DNA from: an uncultured Lachnospiraceae bacterium
GTDB lineage: Bacteria; Bacillota; Clostridia; Lachnospirales; Lachnospiraceae
Assembly (NCBI GenBank): GCA_910579685.1
Contig: CAJTVN010000014.1
Span: 1 to 64,000, forward strand
Direction: 5' to 3'
DNA: 64,000 nucleotides
Position 1 is the first letter of the stretch, and every line of letters starts with the position of its first letter. The notes below the pieces were generated by a model. That model was given only the letters and a program-made list of their open reading frames with translations. It was not told the origin of the DNA and made no database searches. This document shows, one piece after another, positions 50,924 through 60,257 of the stretch. The translations under genes were made by a program, and so were the position numbers.

Positions 50924-52174
50924 ATGAAAAAGAGAGCATATGCATTGTTTGCCGCAGCCGCAGCATGTGCGGCGCTTTTGGGATGTTCGAAAAGTAACGC
51001 TTTGCCGGATCTGCCAATGGCGGATACGGGACAGGCCGAAAAGGAGACCGTGGATTTGGTGCTCTGGGGCGCCCAGGAAGACGAGGAGCTTCTTTCCCGG
51101 ATCGTGCAAGACTTTAAGATCCATTATCGCAAAGACGCCAATTTTAATATTACCTATGCCCCTCAGGGAGAATCCAACTGCAAGGACGCACTCATGGCCG
51201 CCCTGGAGGAGAGCGCAGACGTATTTGCTTTTGCCGACGATCAGCTCAATACCCTGGTGGCCGCAGGCGCCCTGGAACCGGTAGAGGACGCAGCAACGAT
51301 TTCCGAAGAAAATCTGGAGGGCGCAGTGGAGGCCGCTTCCGTGGGCGGCACTCTGTATGCCTATCCCCTGACCGCTGACAATGGATACTTTCTTTATTAC
51401 AATAAGCGCTACCTTACTGATGAAGATGTAAAAACTCTGGATAAAATCCTGGAAGCCGCAGCAGACAGCCAGCGCAAAATGGCCATGGACTGGTCTTCCG
51501 CCTGGTACGTCTATTCCTTCTTCGGAAATACGGGCCTTGAAGTCGGGCTGAACAAGGACGGTATCACCAATTTCTGTACCTGGAACAGCACGGATGGTCC
51601 CGTCAAAGGAATTGACGTGGCAAAGGCCATGCTGTCCATTTCAGCCAGCCCCGGTTTCTACAATGTGGACGACACAGGATTTCTCGCCGGAGTGCAGGAC
51701 GGTTCCGTCATCGCCGGTGTCAGCGGCGTATGGAATGCGGTTGCAGTCAAAGAGGCCTGGGGAGACGATTATGGAGCCGCAAAACTACCCACCTATACCT
51801 GCGCAGGAAAACAAATACAAATGGCATCCTTCTCCGGTTATAAGCTGATCGGCGTAAACGCTTATTCCAAACAGTATAAATGGGCCAGCCTCCTGGCCCG
51901 CTGGATCACAAACGAAGAAAATCAGCAGCTGCGGTTTGAGCTTCGGGGTCAGGGTCCCTCAAACCGTAATGCCGCCGCATCTGCCGCCGTCCAGGATTCC
52001 CCCGCCATCGCCGCTCTGATCGAGCAGTCGGATTTTTCCTGTCTGCAGCGAATCAGCGGTAAATTCTGGGATCCTGTCTCCGCGTTTTCCCTGAAAATGG
52101 CCGCCGGAAATCCGGAAAGGGAAGATTTGCAGACCCTCCTTGACCTGATGGTGCAAGGTGTCACTTCCCCGTAA
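50924..52174 (+). CDS. solute-binding lipoprotein (carbohydrate ABC-type)
   Basis: A 416-residue extracellular binding protein. The signal peptide ends in a lipobox (ALLGC, lipidated Cys about residue 21). The mature part follows the sugar-binding fold (VDLVLWGAQEDEELLSRIVQ, ADVFAFADDQLNTLVAAGAL, GYFLYYNKRYL). GAGAGGA precedes the ATG. No permease or ATPase gene adjoins it; instead a methyl-accepting chemotaxis protein follows after 32 bp. The likeliest job is to present a sugar to that receptor, though it could also serve a transporter encoded elsewhere. Confidence 0.88.
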   Translation: MKKRAYALFAAAAACAALLGCSKSNALPDLPMADTGQAEKETVDLVLWGAQEDEELLSRIVQDFKIHYRKDANFNITYAPQGESNCKDALMAALEESADVFAFADDQLNTLVAAGALEPVEDAATISEENLEGAVEAASVGGTLYAYPLTADNGYFLYYNKRYLTDEDVKTLDKILEAAADSQRKMAMDWSSAWYVYSFFGNTGLEVGLNKDGITNFCTWNSTDGPVKGIDVAKAMLSISASPGFYNVDDTGFLAGVQDGSVIAGVSGVWNAVAVKEAWGDDYGAAKLPTYTCAGKQIQMASFSGYKLIGVNAYSKQYKWASLLARWITNEENQQLRFELRGQGPSNRNAAASAAVQDSPAIAALIEQSDFSCLQRISGKFWDPVSAFSLKMAAGNPEREDLQTLLDLMVQGVTSP

Positions 52175-52206
52175 AACAGACTTTTTCTTTTGGAGGATAT
52201 GGAATT

Positions 52207-53793
52207 ATGATAAATAAACTCAGTCTCAAATACCGTTTGATACTGCCTGTTGCCTTGCTCGGGATCGTAGCCCTCATCTCAAACCTGCTGGCTGTCTCCA
52301 ACATAAGAAATGTGAACACAAACGCCGCCAACATAGCGGATAATTATATGGATCAGCAAAATCAGCTTTCCGAGATCCGCCGTTCCATCCTAAATATTCA
52401 TAAAATGGCGCTGTCTCATATTGTTGCAACGGACTATGAAACCATGATAATGCTTGTCGGCCAGATAAAGGAGGAGGAAGGTCTCCTGGACGAACGGCTT
52501 GCAAAGTACCAAAACAGCCTTTCCCCCGAGGACGAGGAAGCCTATCAATCCCTGCTTTCCAGCTACGATTCGTTTAAACACGCCCTCGTCCTCCTCGTAT
52601 GCGCCAGTGCCAGCAGCAAAACCCAGGACGCATACGCATATGCCAATGGAGATGTCGCTTCCTTTGCCACTGCTGCAGAGGAGAGCATCCATGCGCTTCA
52701 CGCCTCAGTCAGCCAGCAGACTTCCTCGGCCAGAACCCAGCTCTCCCGCGTATATCTTAGCTCCATGATCGCCAACAGCGCTTCCACTCTCCTGTGCGTA
52801 CTTCTGGTCGTCAGCGTGATCTCCCTGATCCTGAGATCCGTTGTAAAGCCCATTAAAAGCATTCTGCATACCATTCAGGGAAGCTCCGGACGCATCAACG
52901 ACGTAGTTGGCGAAGTGTTAAAGAGAACCAGGACCTCCACGAAGAGCGCTACGGATCTTTCCTTCCTCGCAGGCGATCTTACCTCCTCCATCCAGAAAGC
53001 GGCGGATAACGCCGCAGCCATCAGCCGGAATTCAGAAGCAACCAAACTCTATGCCACTGAAATCGCAGATGAGTGTAATGCGATAGCCGAATACTCCACC
53101 GCCATGAAAGCAAGGGCAGATGAAATGGAACGCTCCGCAAAGGCCAGTATGGATGTGACCGGCACAAAAACCGCCAACATGATGCGCGTGCTTGCCGAAG
53201 CAATTGAGCAGAGCAAAAGCGTTGCGCAGATCAACAGTCTTACCGATGACATTCTCAGCATCTCTTCAAAGACCACTCTGATTGCCCTGAACGCCTCCCT
53301 GGAGGCAACCAGGGCCGGGAAAGCGGGAAAAGGCTTTTCCGTAGTCGCCGGAGAGATCCGCAAGCTTGCAGATTCCAGCAGGGACACCGCAAACAGAATT
53401 CAGGAGATCAACGAGGTGATTACGGACGCTGTATATCATCTGTCACAAAGCGCTCAGAACCTGGTAGATTATATAGATCAGACCATTCTCAAAGAATTTG
53501 AGGGATTTGTGGAGGCAGCCAGCCAGTACAGGGAAGACGCCTCCTACATCGAAAATATCATGGATGAATTCAACGACAAAACCTCGCAGCTTCAAACTTC
53601 CATGACAGAAATCGCCGGCTCTATTGCAAGGATTACCAAAGCCATGGACGACAGCGCCGCCGGCATTTCCAGAGTTGCGGGCAGTACCCGGCACCTTGTC
53701 TCTGACATGGCTGACATTACTGAAAAAATGGACGTGAATCATGCGGTTGCAGGAGAATTAAACAAAGAGACTGTTTCCTTTGCCAATCTCTGA
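52207..53793 (+). CDS. methyl-accepting chemotaxis protein
   Basis: A 528-residue transmembrane chemoreceptor. The first membrane segment is at residues about 10-30 and the second about 190-213, bounding an extracellular four-helix-bundle sensor domain. A HAMP-like region and a long cytoplasmic coiled coil follow. The kinase-contact tip reads SSKTTLIALNASLEATRAGK and GKGFSVVAGEIRKLADSS. GGAGGA lies before the ATG. The cytoplasmic part is on the short side for the class. Its partner is probably the binding lipoprotein just upstream. Confidence 0.93.
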   Translation: MINKLSLKYRLILPVALLGIVALISNLLAVSNIRNVNTNAANIADNYMDQQNQLSEIRRSILNIHKMALSHIVATDYETMIMLVGQIKEEEGLLDERLAKYQNSLSPEDEEAYQSLLSSYDSFKHALVLLVCASASSKTQDAYAYANGDVASFATAAEESIHALHASVSQQTSSARTQLSRVYLSSMIANSASTLLCVLLVVSVISLILRSVVKPIKSILHTIQGSSGRINDVVGEVLKRTRTSTKSATDLSFLAGDLTSSIQKAADNAAAISRNSEATKLYATEIADECNAIAEYSTAMKARADEMERSAKASMDVTGTKTANMMRVLAEAIEQSKSVAQINSLTDDILSISSKTTLIALNASLEATRAGKAGKGFSVVAGEIRKLADSSRDTANRIQEINEVITDAVYHLSQSAQNLVDYIDQTILKEFEGFVEAASQYREDASYIENIMDEFNDKTSQLQTSMTEIAGSIARITKAMDDSAAGISRVAGSTRHLVSDMADITEKMDVNHAVAGELNKETVSFANL

Positions 53794-53802
53794 CGATATT
53801 TC

Positions 53803-54336
53803 TCATTCTTCCACGCCAAACTCATCTACAGGCTTCCAGGCTTTGCCGAATTTTACATCCTTAAAGAGGGCGGCAAGGCCTGTGATTTGTTTCAGCCGCA
53901 ATATCTCATCCTTATCCATCCCGAGATGTTTGGATATCCATGCGTCCGAGCGTCCAAGCTCATGAAGCTCCTTCACAATATTACTCATCAGATCCACACT
54001 GTGGTTTCCCCTCGCCCGGTTGTGACGGATGGTGCTTGCCATCCTCTGGTCAATGGGCTTATCAATCACCGAAACCGGAAGCCGTCCGTTTTCCCTGTCG
54101 TAAATATCCTTATATTCAAGCATAACACGGTAACGGTGGAAGCCGTCCACAATAATATAGACATCATTCTCCCTGCTGTAATAGCACACGATAGGCATTG
54201 TGTACCCGTCCGCCTTGATGCTTTCATACAAAAGCCTCATCTCCGGAGGCGCCACGGTGTTCGGGTTATAGGTATTTGGCTTTATCTTGTTAATCGGAAC
54301 GGAAATCACATTGTAAACAGGGCTTTTATATGCCAT
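53803..54336 (-). CDS. ibrB: IbrB-like ParB/Srx-fold protein
   Basis: A 177-residue ParB-like protein. NKIKPNTYNPNTVAPPEMRL is the ParB N-terminal opening and VDGFHRYRVMLEY gives the nucleotide-binding GxHR-type box. RHNRARGNHSVDLMSNIVKE and SDAWISKHLGMDKDEILRLK form the helical part. IbrA/IbrB pairs were first described as activators of immunoglobulin-binding protein genes in E. coli; their biochemical role is unresolved. The ATG at 54336 follows GGAGGAG, overlapping ibrA by 11 bp. Confidence 0.82.
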   Translation of the reverse strand: MAYKSPVYNVISVPINKIKPNTYNPNTVAPPEMRLLYESIKADGYTMPIVCYYSRENDVYIIVDGFHRYRVMLEYKDIYDRENGRLPVSVIDKPIDQRMASTIRHNRARGNHSVDLMSNIVKELHELGRSDAWISKHLGMDKDEILRLKQITGLAALFKDVKFGKAWKPVDEFGVEE

Positions 54337-55657
54337 AGTCCATCTCCTCCACACTCTTGTACTTGCGCCGGATCACATCAATGCGTTTTTGCTGCTCCTT
54401 GCTCATTCCGAAGCCCATGAACCGGCAGATATGGTCATTTTTCAATATACAGTAGCACATTCTCTTCCAGCTCGGAATATCCTTTGTTGACTTGATATCA
54501 TCCGTATCATCCGGGATGCTTCCGATAAAAATCACCCTTGACTTTTTGTTCAGAGTATAATTGGAAACGCCGTTTCTTTTTATCTGGTAACCGTGCTCAA
54601 TCAGCTCCTCTATCGCTTCTTCATCCAGTCCGCCCCCTGTCTTGTGCCAGAATTCGATGGACGTGTTGAACTTCTTCACATAATTATTCCGCAGCCTTGC
54701 CGGCAATGTATCAAGAAGGAACATCGTATAGGATTTCCACGTATGCCCCTCAGGCAGGGTAACGTTCCGATAGCCCATCGCCTTTGTCCGTCCATAGATA
54801 CATGCAAAATTTGCCCCTTTTACCCTTCCCACCAGCTTCACCCAGATTTCCGGATCAATTACCCGGTACAGATTAAGCGAATCTTTGGAATAATCATTGA
54901 AAGGCGATGCCACGCGCATCTGCGATATCTTGAGACCTGCCATATAGTAGAGATCATACAGATGATTATAATCATAATCAAACAGCCAGTTGGCATGCCA
55001 CACATCCTCCGAGGTCCAATCATAGAGAGGCGAGGCGCACCATACATCCTTAAACTGCCTGCTGATCCAGCATTCTCCCCGATATCCATATTTCTTGTTC
55101 AGAAATCCGCTGTACCTCTGCAGGGATTCGTTGGCCCGCATCCCCAGAAGGCAGACGGTTTTCCTGTCCCCGTGGGACATCCGGTACCAGCGTCCAAACT
55201 GTCTTGCCAGATCCTCCTGGTGCATCCGGTAACGATAAGTGGAAATCGGATTGTTCTTCAGATTTACCACATATCTGTGCTTCGGCATTTCCCGAACCCA
55301 GCTCTCCTGCCTGGTATCGTCCCAGGGATACCAGTACATCTCATAGCTCCCGAGCGCCGTTCTGGTAGCCATGGGAAGGCACACCCAGTAGGGCTCCACA
55401 TCTTTGTGGATTTTCTCAAAGGTTCTCTCCACATACTCCGTGGTCACCGTATACTGCGCTTCAAAATCCTGATGAAAGACGCCTATTTTTTTGCGGGGAT
55501 AATTTTTTTTCTGGAAATCCAGCACCAGATTGAGAAGAAGTCCGCTGTCCTTTCCACCTGAAAAAGAAATATAGATATTGTCAAATTCCTCAAAAATGAG
55601 CTGCAGGCGCTCCTGCAGCGCCATATATACATTCTGCTCCAAATATTCTCGTCTCAT
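54326..55657 (-). CDS. ibrA: IbrA-like PAPS-reductase-family PP-loop protein (DUF3440)
   Basis: A 443-residue member of the phosphoadenosine phosphosulfate reductase superfamily. The PP-loop SFSGGKDSGLLLNL binds ATP/adenylate; later segments (VCLLGMRANESLQRYSGF, CASPLYDWTSEDVWHANW) follow the family. The C-terminus carries the DUF3440 region. The real sulfate-assimilation genes are absent nearby, so assimilatory reductase is unlikely. PP-loop plus ParB-like pairs also recall DNA or RNA modification enzymes; this is inference. The ATG at 55657 follows AGGAGAG; a start at 55756 has no such site. Confidence 0.85.
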   Translation of the reverse strand: MRREYLEQNVYMALQERLQLIFEEFDNIYISFSGGKDSGLLLNLVLDFQKKNYPRKKIGVFHQDFEAQYTVTTEYVERTFEKIHKDVEPYWVCLPMATRTALGSYEMYWYPWDDTRQESWVREMPKHRYVVNLKNNPISTYRYRMHQEDLARQFGRWYRMSHGDRKTVCLLGMRANESLQRYSGFLNKKYGYRGECWISRQFKDVWCASPLYDWTSEDVWHANWLFDYDYNHLYDLYYMAGLKISQMRVASPFNDYSKDSLNLYRVIDPEIWVKLVGRVKGANFACIYGRTKAMGYRNVTLPEGHTWKSYTMFLLDTLPARLRNNYVKKFNTSIEFWHKTGGGLDEEAIEELIEHGYQIKRNGVSNYTLNKKSRVIFIGSIPDDTDDIKSTKDIPSWKRMCYCILKNDHICRFMGFGMSKEQQKRIDVIRRKYKSVEEMDYGI

Positions 55658-55724
55658 TCGCTCTCCTGCCCAAACCGGAACACCCGGATCGGATATGGTA
55701 AATTTTGGAAATTCTATATTAGAG

Positions 55725-55753
55725 AATTTAGCACAGAAAAGCATTAAATTCAA
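55725..55753 (-). promoter_or_regulatory. promoter candidate for ibrAB
   Basis: TTGAAT (55753-55748), 17-bp spacer, TAAATT (55730-55725), with TGTGC before the -10. It lies in the 190-bp spacer between glnA and ibrA, which is otherwise featureless. Confidence 0.4.
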
Positions 55754-55847
55754 CAAGATAAGACAAAAAAATTACAGCCTGCCCCTTCACCGGCCAGTAT
55801 TTCATTTCCGTCTGGACGGTAATCCGGGCAAGCTGTCCCCGCTCCCT

Positions 55848-57278
55848 TTACAGGTCGTAATACATCTTAAATTCCGCAGGGTTCGGAATCTGCTCCAGGC
55901 TCTTAAGCTCCCTGCGCTTGCGTTCCACCCATATGTCGATCAGCCTCTTCGGGAAAACGCCTCCCTTTGTCAGATACTCATGATCCGCCTCCAGGGCATC
56001 CAGCGCCTCTTCCAGGGATTTGGGAAGTCCCTTGATCTTCTTTTGCTCCTCCTCGGAAAGCGTGTAGAGATTAAAGTCATAGGGCCCCCACCCGTTCTTC
56101 GCCGGATCAATCTTATTTTCGATCCCGTCAAGGCCCGCCATGAGGATTGCGGCATAGGCATAATAGGGATTCGCCGTTGCATCCGGGTTGCGCAGCTCAA
56201 ACCGCTTCGTTTCCGGCGATTTTGCATAAGCCGGAATACGGATAACCGCACTGCGGTTGGAGGTTGCGTATCCAATGGTAACCGGCGCTTCAAACCCCGG
56301 CACCAGACGCTTGAAGGAGTTGGTGGACGGATTGGTAAAGGCGCACAGAGAAGCGATATGCTCAAGCAGCCCTCCCATAAAATAGTGGGCGGTACGGCTT
56401 AAGCCCGAGTAACCGTCCTCATCATAAAACAGCGGCTTCCCGTCCTTAAAAAGCAGCATATGTACATGCATGCCGCTGCCAGCCTCCTGATAAATGGGCT
56501 TGGGAAGGAAGGTGGCCGTCTTTCCTTCCCGCGCGGCCATATTTTTGATAATATATTTGATAATCATGGTGTTGTCCGCCATATCCGGCATATCCGCAAG
56601 CTCCACCTCGATCTCCATCTGTCCCGGGCCTCCCACCTCGTGATGATGGTACTTTACTTTGATTCCCCAGTCCTCCATCATCATACACATACGGCTGCGC
56701 AGGTCATATCCCACATCCTGGGGCGCCGCCACATGATAGCCGCCCTTGTGCGGAACCTCATAGCCGTTATTTCCCGGCACATCCAGAGTGCTGTTCCAGT
56801 CCGCCTGCCTGGTATCGATCCGGTATCCGCACTGTCTTGGCGATACTTCAAAGCGGGCGCTGTCAAACAGATAAAACTCAAACTCCGGCCCGATCACCAT
56901 CCGGTCGGCAATTCCGCTCTCCTTCATGTATTCCACGGCCCGCAGGCTCACGTTTTTCGGATACTGGTCAAAAGGCCTGTTCTCCCCTTTTCCAATGGTA
57001 CACACATTTCCGCACATAGTCAGCGTGGGAACCGAAGCGAAGGGATCCACGTAAGCGGTATCCGGATCCGGCAAAAATACCATATCGCTCTTTTCAATCG
57101 GCGCATATCCGTAATTGGAGCCGTCAAAACCGATCCCGTAAGTAAATGTGTCCTCCCCAAACCGCTCCACCGGAATGGTAATGTGGCGCCATCGTCCGTC
57201 AATGTCCGTCATCTTGAAATCGATCATGCGGATCTGCTTCTGTCTGCACAATTCTCTAATCTCTGTAATCCTGTCCAT
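55848..57278 (-). CDS. glnA: glutamine synthetase, type I
   Basis: A 476-residue enzyme making glutamine from glutamate, ammonia and ATP in the cytoplasm. The N-terminal beta-grasp (VDFKMTDIDGRWRHITIPVE-like) and the catalytic segments YHHHEVGGPGQMEIE, GSGMHVHMLLFKDGKPLFYD, NPSTNSFKRLVPGFEAP and RSAVIRIPAY are intact. It starts 29 bp after lacM behind AAAGGGTGG, so it may be read through from the glycosidase operon, an unusual neighbour for glnA. No GlnR-type operator was recognised. Confidence 0.95.
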   Translation of the reverse strand: MDRITEIRELCRQKQIRMIDFKMTDIDGRWRHITIPVERFGEDTFTYGIGFDGSNYGYAPIEKSDMVFLPDPDTAYVDPFASVPTLTMCGNVCTIGKGENRPFDQYPKNVSLRAVEYMKESGIADRMVIGPEFEFYLFDSARFEVSPRQCGYRIDTRQADWNSTLDVPGNNGYEVPHKGGYHVAAPQDVGYDLRSRMCMMMEDWGIKVKYHHHEVGGPGQMEIEVELADMPDMADNTMIIKYIIKNMAAREGKTATFLPKPIYQEAGSGMHVHMLLFKDGKPLFYDEDGYSGLSRTAHYFMGGLLEHIASLCAFTNPSTNSFKRLVPGFEAPVTIGYATSNRSAVIRIPAYAKSPETKRFELRNPDATANPYYAYAAILMAGLDGIENKIDPAKNGWGPYDFNLYTLSEEEQKKIKGLPKSLEEALDALEADHEYLTKGGVFPKRLIDIWVERKRRELKSLEQIPNPAEFKMYYDL

Positions 57279-57307
57279 CTGTCCACCCTTTCTGTTCTGT
57301 TTGTCCT

Positions 57308-58303
57308 TTAGCGAATGCGGAAGGAATAGACGATATCCTTCCCCGCATCAATATGGTAAGCGGGTTCCACGTCAGAAAACCAGCTGTCAATTCCTCCCAC
57401 TCCTCTCACTGCGCCGCAGATGCAGAGCACCGTCCGCCGCTGCGGCGGCAGCTCCTCCATATGGGTTGCGTTTTCCAGCTCCTGCGCCGTGTAAGGCAGG
57501 GCGGAAAACGCAAAGCCTTCCCCCTGAGCCTCAAACCGCAGGCAGGCATTTCTATCCCCCTTCCTGCTGTTGTCAAGGACGCTGCTGCGGTAAATTTCCA
57601 CCCACTTGCTGTTCATGTGCATTCCGCAGTCCTGGGGCACCAGATAGGGCGTGACCGGAAGCCCCTTCACCTCGTAGACACCAGGGATGCCGCCCGCCAT
57701 CCTGTCCGGGTATGTCTCCCCGGAGAGCCCTTCATAGACAAACTTATCCGCACAGGTGGGCATGATAAACCGCATACCAAAAACCGGAAGCTCCGGCAGC
57801 CCCTCCTTACCGAAGTAATGGACTTCAACCCCTATCACTCCGCTGCCCTCGGCCTCGTACGTCACCCTTACCTGTGCGGAAGGCCGGGTTATGGTCTCAT
57901 AGGTGTAGGAAATCCGGATCCTGTCCGCCGTCTCTTCCGCCGAAAAACGGTTGTTTTCCGGTGCGCAGGGGAGCGGAATCTCGTTCCCGTCCACGCAGAC
58001 CGCAATCTCCACGCAGTTCAGGAACATATCCGCCGACAGCCATGTTCCGCTTCGAAGCGCAAACTTATTTCCCCTGTCATTGTCCGTAAGGGCACGCCAG
58101 AAGCAGGGGCGGGGCGCACGATACATCCACTCTGTCCCGTCCTTCACACAGGATACGAGACCGCCTGCCGCATAGGAAAAAATATAGTGAAATTCCCCGT
58201 CTTTCCCTTCCCCGTGAAGTCCCAGGGTAAGGTCTCCGTACACCACCCTCAAGGATCCTTTGGCACCGTCTTCACCTTGTACTGTCTTATCTGTATAATC
58301 CAT
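57308..58303 (-). CDS. lacM: beta-galactosidase small subunit (LacM-like)
   Basis: A 331-residue protein matching the C-terminal domain 5 of GH2 beta-galactosidase (PRPCFWRALTDNDRGNKFAL, VIGVEVHYFGKEGLPELPVF-like, then PYLVPQDCGMHMNSKW). It completes the active site of LacL in the heterodimeric LacLM type. GTGAGG precedes the ATG, overlapping lacL by 17 bp, as expected for a split enzyme. Confidence 0.92.
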   Translation of the reverse strand: MDYTDKTVQGEDGAKGSLRVVYGDLTLGLHGEGKDGEFHYIFSYAAGGLVSCVKDGTEWMYRAPRPCFWRALTDNDRGNKFALRSGTWLSADMFLNCVEIAVCVDGNEIPLPCAPENNRFSAEETADRIRISYTYETITRPSAQVRVTYEAEGSGVIGVEVHYFGKEGLPELPVFGMRFIMPTCADKFVYEGLSGETYPDRMAGGIPGVYEVKGLPVTPYLVPQDCGMHMNSKWVEIYRSSVLDNSRKGDRNACLRFEAQGEGFAFSALPYTAQELENATHMEELPPQRRTVLCICGAVRGVGGIDSWFSDVEPAYHIDAGKDIVYSFRIR

Positions 58304-60239
58304 AATAATACCTCACTTCCTGCATGGCGGGTTTTTCCGTCCGGTCTGCAAAAACGATCCCATTTCCCGAAAACTCGTAGTCAGAAGGCCTGTCGTCAAA
58401 ATCTCCTCCGTAACGGAGCACTTCCTTCCCGGTTACCTTATCCTTCACCAGCACCGCCTGGTCAATATAGTCCCAGATGAATCCGCCCTGGTACATCGGG
58501 AATTCATCCAACAGCTTCATATAAGAGTCCATCCCTCCCAGGGAATTGCCCATATCATGCATATACTCGCAAAGGATAAAAGGCTTTTTCGGATTATCCT
58601 CCAGATATTCTCTAACCTGTGCGGGCGGGGCGTACATACGGCTCTCCATGTCGGATACCGCATCTTCATACTTTCTGTTGTGAACCACCCCTTCATAATG
58701 GACCAGTCTTCCATCCTTCTTATTTTTGAAATAGGCATTCATGGCCTGAATGTTATCGCCCACAAAGGATTCGTTTCCGAGAGACCAGAACAAGACTGAC
58801 ACATGGTTTTTGAACGTCTCGAAATTATTTTTTGCCCGGTCCATCACCGCCTCCCTCCACTGGGGAAGGCTGCCGGGCACATTCCAGGAGGGCTCTATTT
58901 TGTCCATTTTCTGCCAGCTTCCATGAGATTCCAGGTTTGTCTCCGACATCATATAGATTCCGTTCTCATCACACAGATAGTACCAGGGAATCTGATCCGG
59001 ATAATGGCAGGTACGGACGGCGTTTATATGATTCTTAAGGAAAATCCGGATATCCTCCTCCATATGCTCCATTCCAATGCATCTGCCGCCCTCAGGACAC
59101 CACTCATGGCGGTTTACCCCGTTTAGAATAAGCCGCCTGCCGTTGAGGTGTATCACCTTATCAATAAGCTCAAGCCTGCAGAATCCAATCCGGTAAGGCA
59201 CCGCCTCCACAAGACGCTCCCGCTCATCATAAAGCCTTATCACAAGCCGGTAAAGGCAGGGGTGATGATGATCCCAGGGCGTAACCTCCCCCACTGACCT
59301 TCTTTTCATGGATCCCTTAGCCAGTGCGAAGCCGGACAGCTCTTTTGGAGTCTCTGACACCTGCCACAGGGGCTCCTTCTTCTCACCGGGAAGAAGCATG
59401 TTGTAGAACAGAAGCTCCTTTCCCTCTTCATTCCGGAGAGAAATCTCGGCCCTTCCCACGGCTTCCTCCTTCATGGAGACCTTGAGATCCAGGGCAAGGC
59501 TTCCCGCATTATCCTTATCGAGTTTGGGCCTTGCCCACAGATCCTCCACATGCATCAGGGGCTTTGCAAACAGCGTAACATTCCTGTAAATCCCGAAGAA
59601 GCGGAAAAAGTCCTGATCCTCCAGGAAAGCCGCCGTACTTCTCTTGTGAACCTCCACCGCAAGAAGATTCCCCTTCTCTCTGATATAAGGCGTAAGGTCA
59701 AATTCCAGAGGGGCAAAGCTGTCCTCCGCATATCCCACAAAACTTCCGTTAAGCCACAGGTACATGGCCTGCTCCACTCCCTCGAAACGAATAATTATGC
59801 GCTTGTCCAAAAGTCCCTGCGCCAGATCAAATTCCTTCAGGTAGGAACCCACCGGATTATAGGACGCCCCGCTGAACATCCCCTCCCCGTCCCCCGCATT
59901 CACGAGAGAATAGGCGGGTCTGCGGAAATAATGCCCCTCCCAGGGATACATGGTATTGATATAGTGGATTTTGTCATAACCTGCCATTTCAATATGACAG
60001 GGAACTGTAATTTCGCCAAAATCCTCCGCCTTAAAATCCATCTCATAAAACCGGGAAGGGCGCTGCGCCGCATTTTTGGAATAATGAAACTTCCAAACCC
60101 CGTTGAGCGGCTGCGCCAGAGAATTCTCTCCGGTTTCCATCTCCTGCGCATCCCGGTAAAAAACATGGTCACTGTGAGCATCCAGACGGTTTATGCGAAA
60201 CACCTCCGGATTGTCCAGCCAGCCAATATCTGCCTTCAT
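58287..60239 (-). CDS. lacL: beta-galactosidase large subunit (LacL-like, GH2)
   Basis: A 650-residue GH2 catalytic subunit hydrolysing beta-galactosides. The sugar-binding jelly roll, immunoglobulin-like and TIM-barrel domains occur in order. Catalytic acid/base Glu490 is in WSLGNESFV and nucleophile Glu558 in ILCEYMHDMGN. The protein stops before domain 5, supplied by LacM. No signal peptide, so it acts on imported sugars. The ATG at 60239 follows GGAGGAGGG, 18 bp after the arabinofuranosidase stop codon. Confidence 0.95.
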   Translation of the reverse strand: MKADIGWLDNPEVFRINRLDAHSDHVFYRDAQEMETGENSLAQPLNGVWKFHYSKNAAQRPSRFYEMDFKAEDFGEITVPCHIEMAGYDKIHYINTMYPWEGHYFRRPAYSLVNAGDGEGMFSGASYNPVGSYLKEFDLAQGLLDKRIIIRFEGVEQAMYLWLNGSFVGYAEDSFAPLEFDLTPYIREKGNLLAVEVHKRSTAAFLEDQDFFRFFGIYRNVTLFAKPLMHVEDLWARPKLDKDNAGSLALDLKVSMKEEAVGRAEISLRNEEGKELLFYNMLLPGEKKEPLWQVSETPKELSGFALAKGSMKRRSVGEVTPWDHHHPCLYRLVIRLYDERERLVEAVPYRIGFCRLELIDKVIHLNGRRLILNGVNRHEWCPEGGRCIGMEHMEEDIRIFLKNHINAVRTCHYPDQIPWYYLCDENGIYMMSETNLESHGSWQKMDKIEPSWNVPGSLPQWREAVMDRAKNNFETFKNHVSVLFWSLGNESFVGDNIQAMNAYFKNKKDGRLVHYEGVVHNRKYEDAVSDMESRMYAPPAQVREYLEDNPKKPFILCEYMHDMGNSLGGMDSYMKLLDEFPMYQGGFIWDYIDQAVLVKDKVTGKEVLRYGGDFDDRPSDYEFSGNGIVFADRTEKPAMQEVRYYYGLYR

Positions 60240-60257
60240 TTCGATTCCCTCCTCCAA

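Noticed and set aside
54326..55657. Assimilatory PAPS/APS reductase
   Set aside because: No sulfate adenylyltransferase, sulfite reductase or transporter nearby; DUF3440 tail and ParB-like partner fit IbrA.
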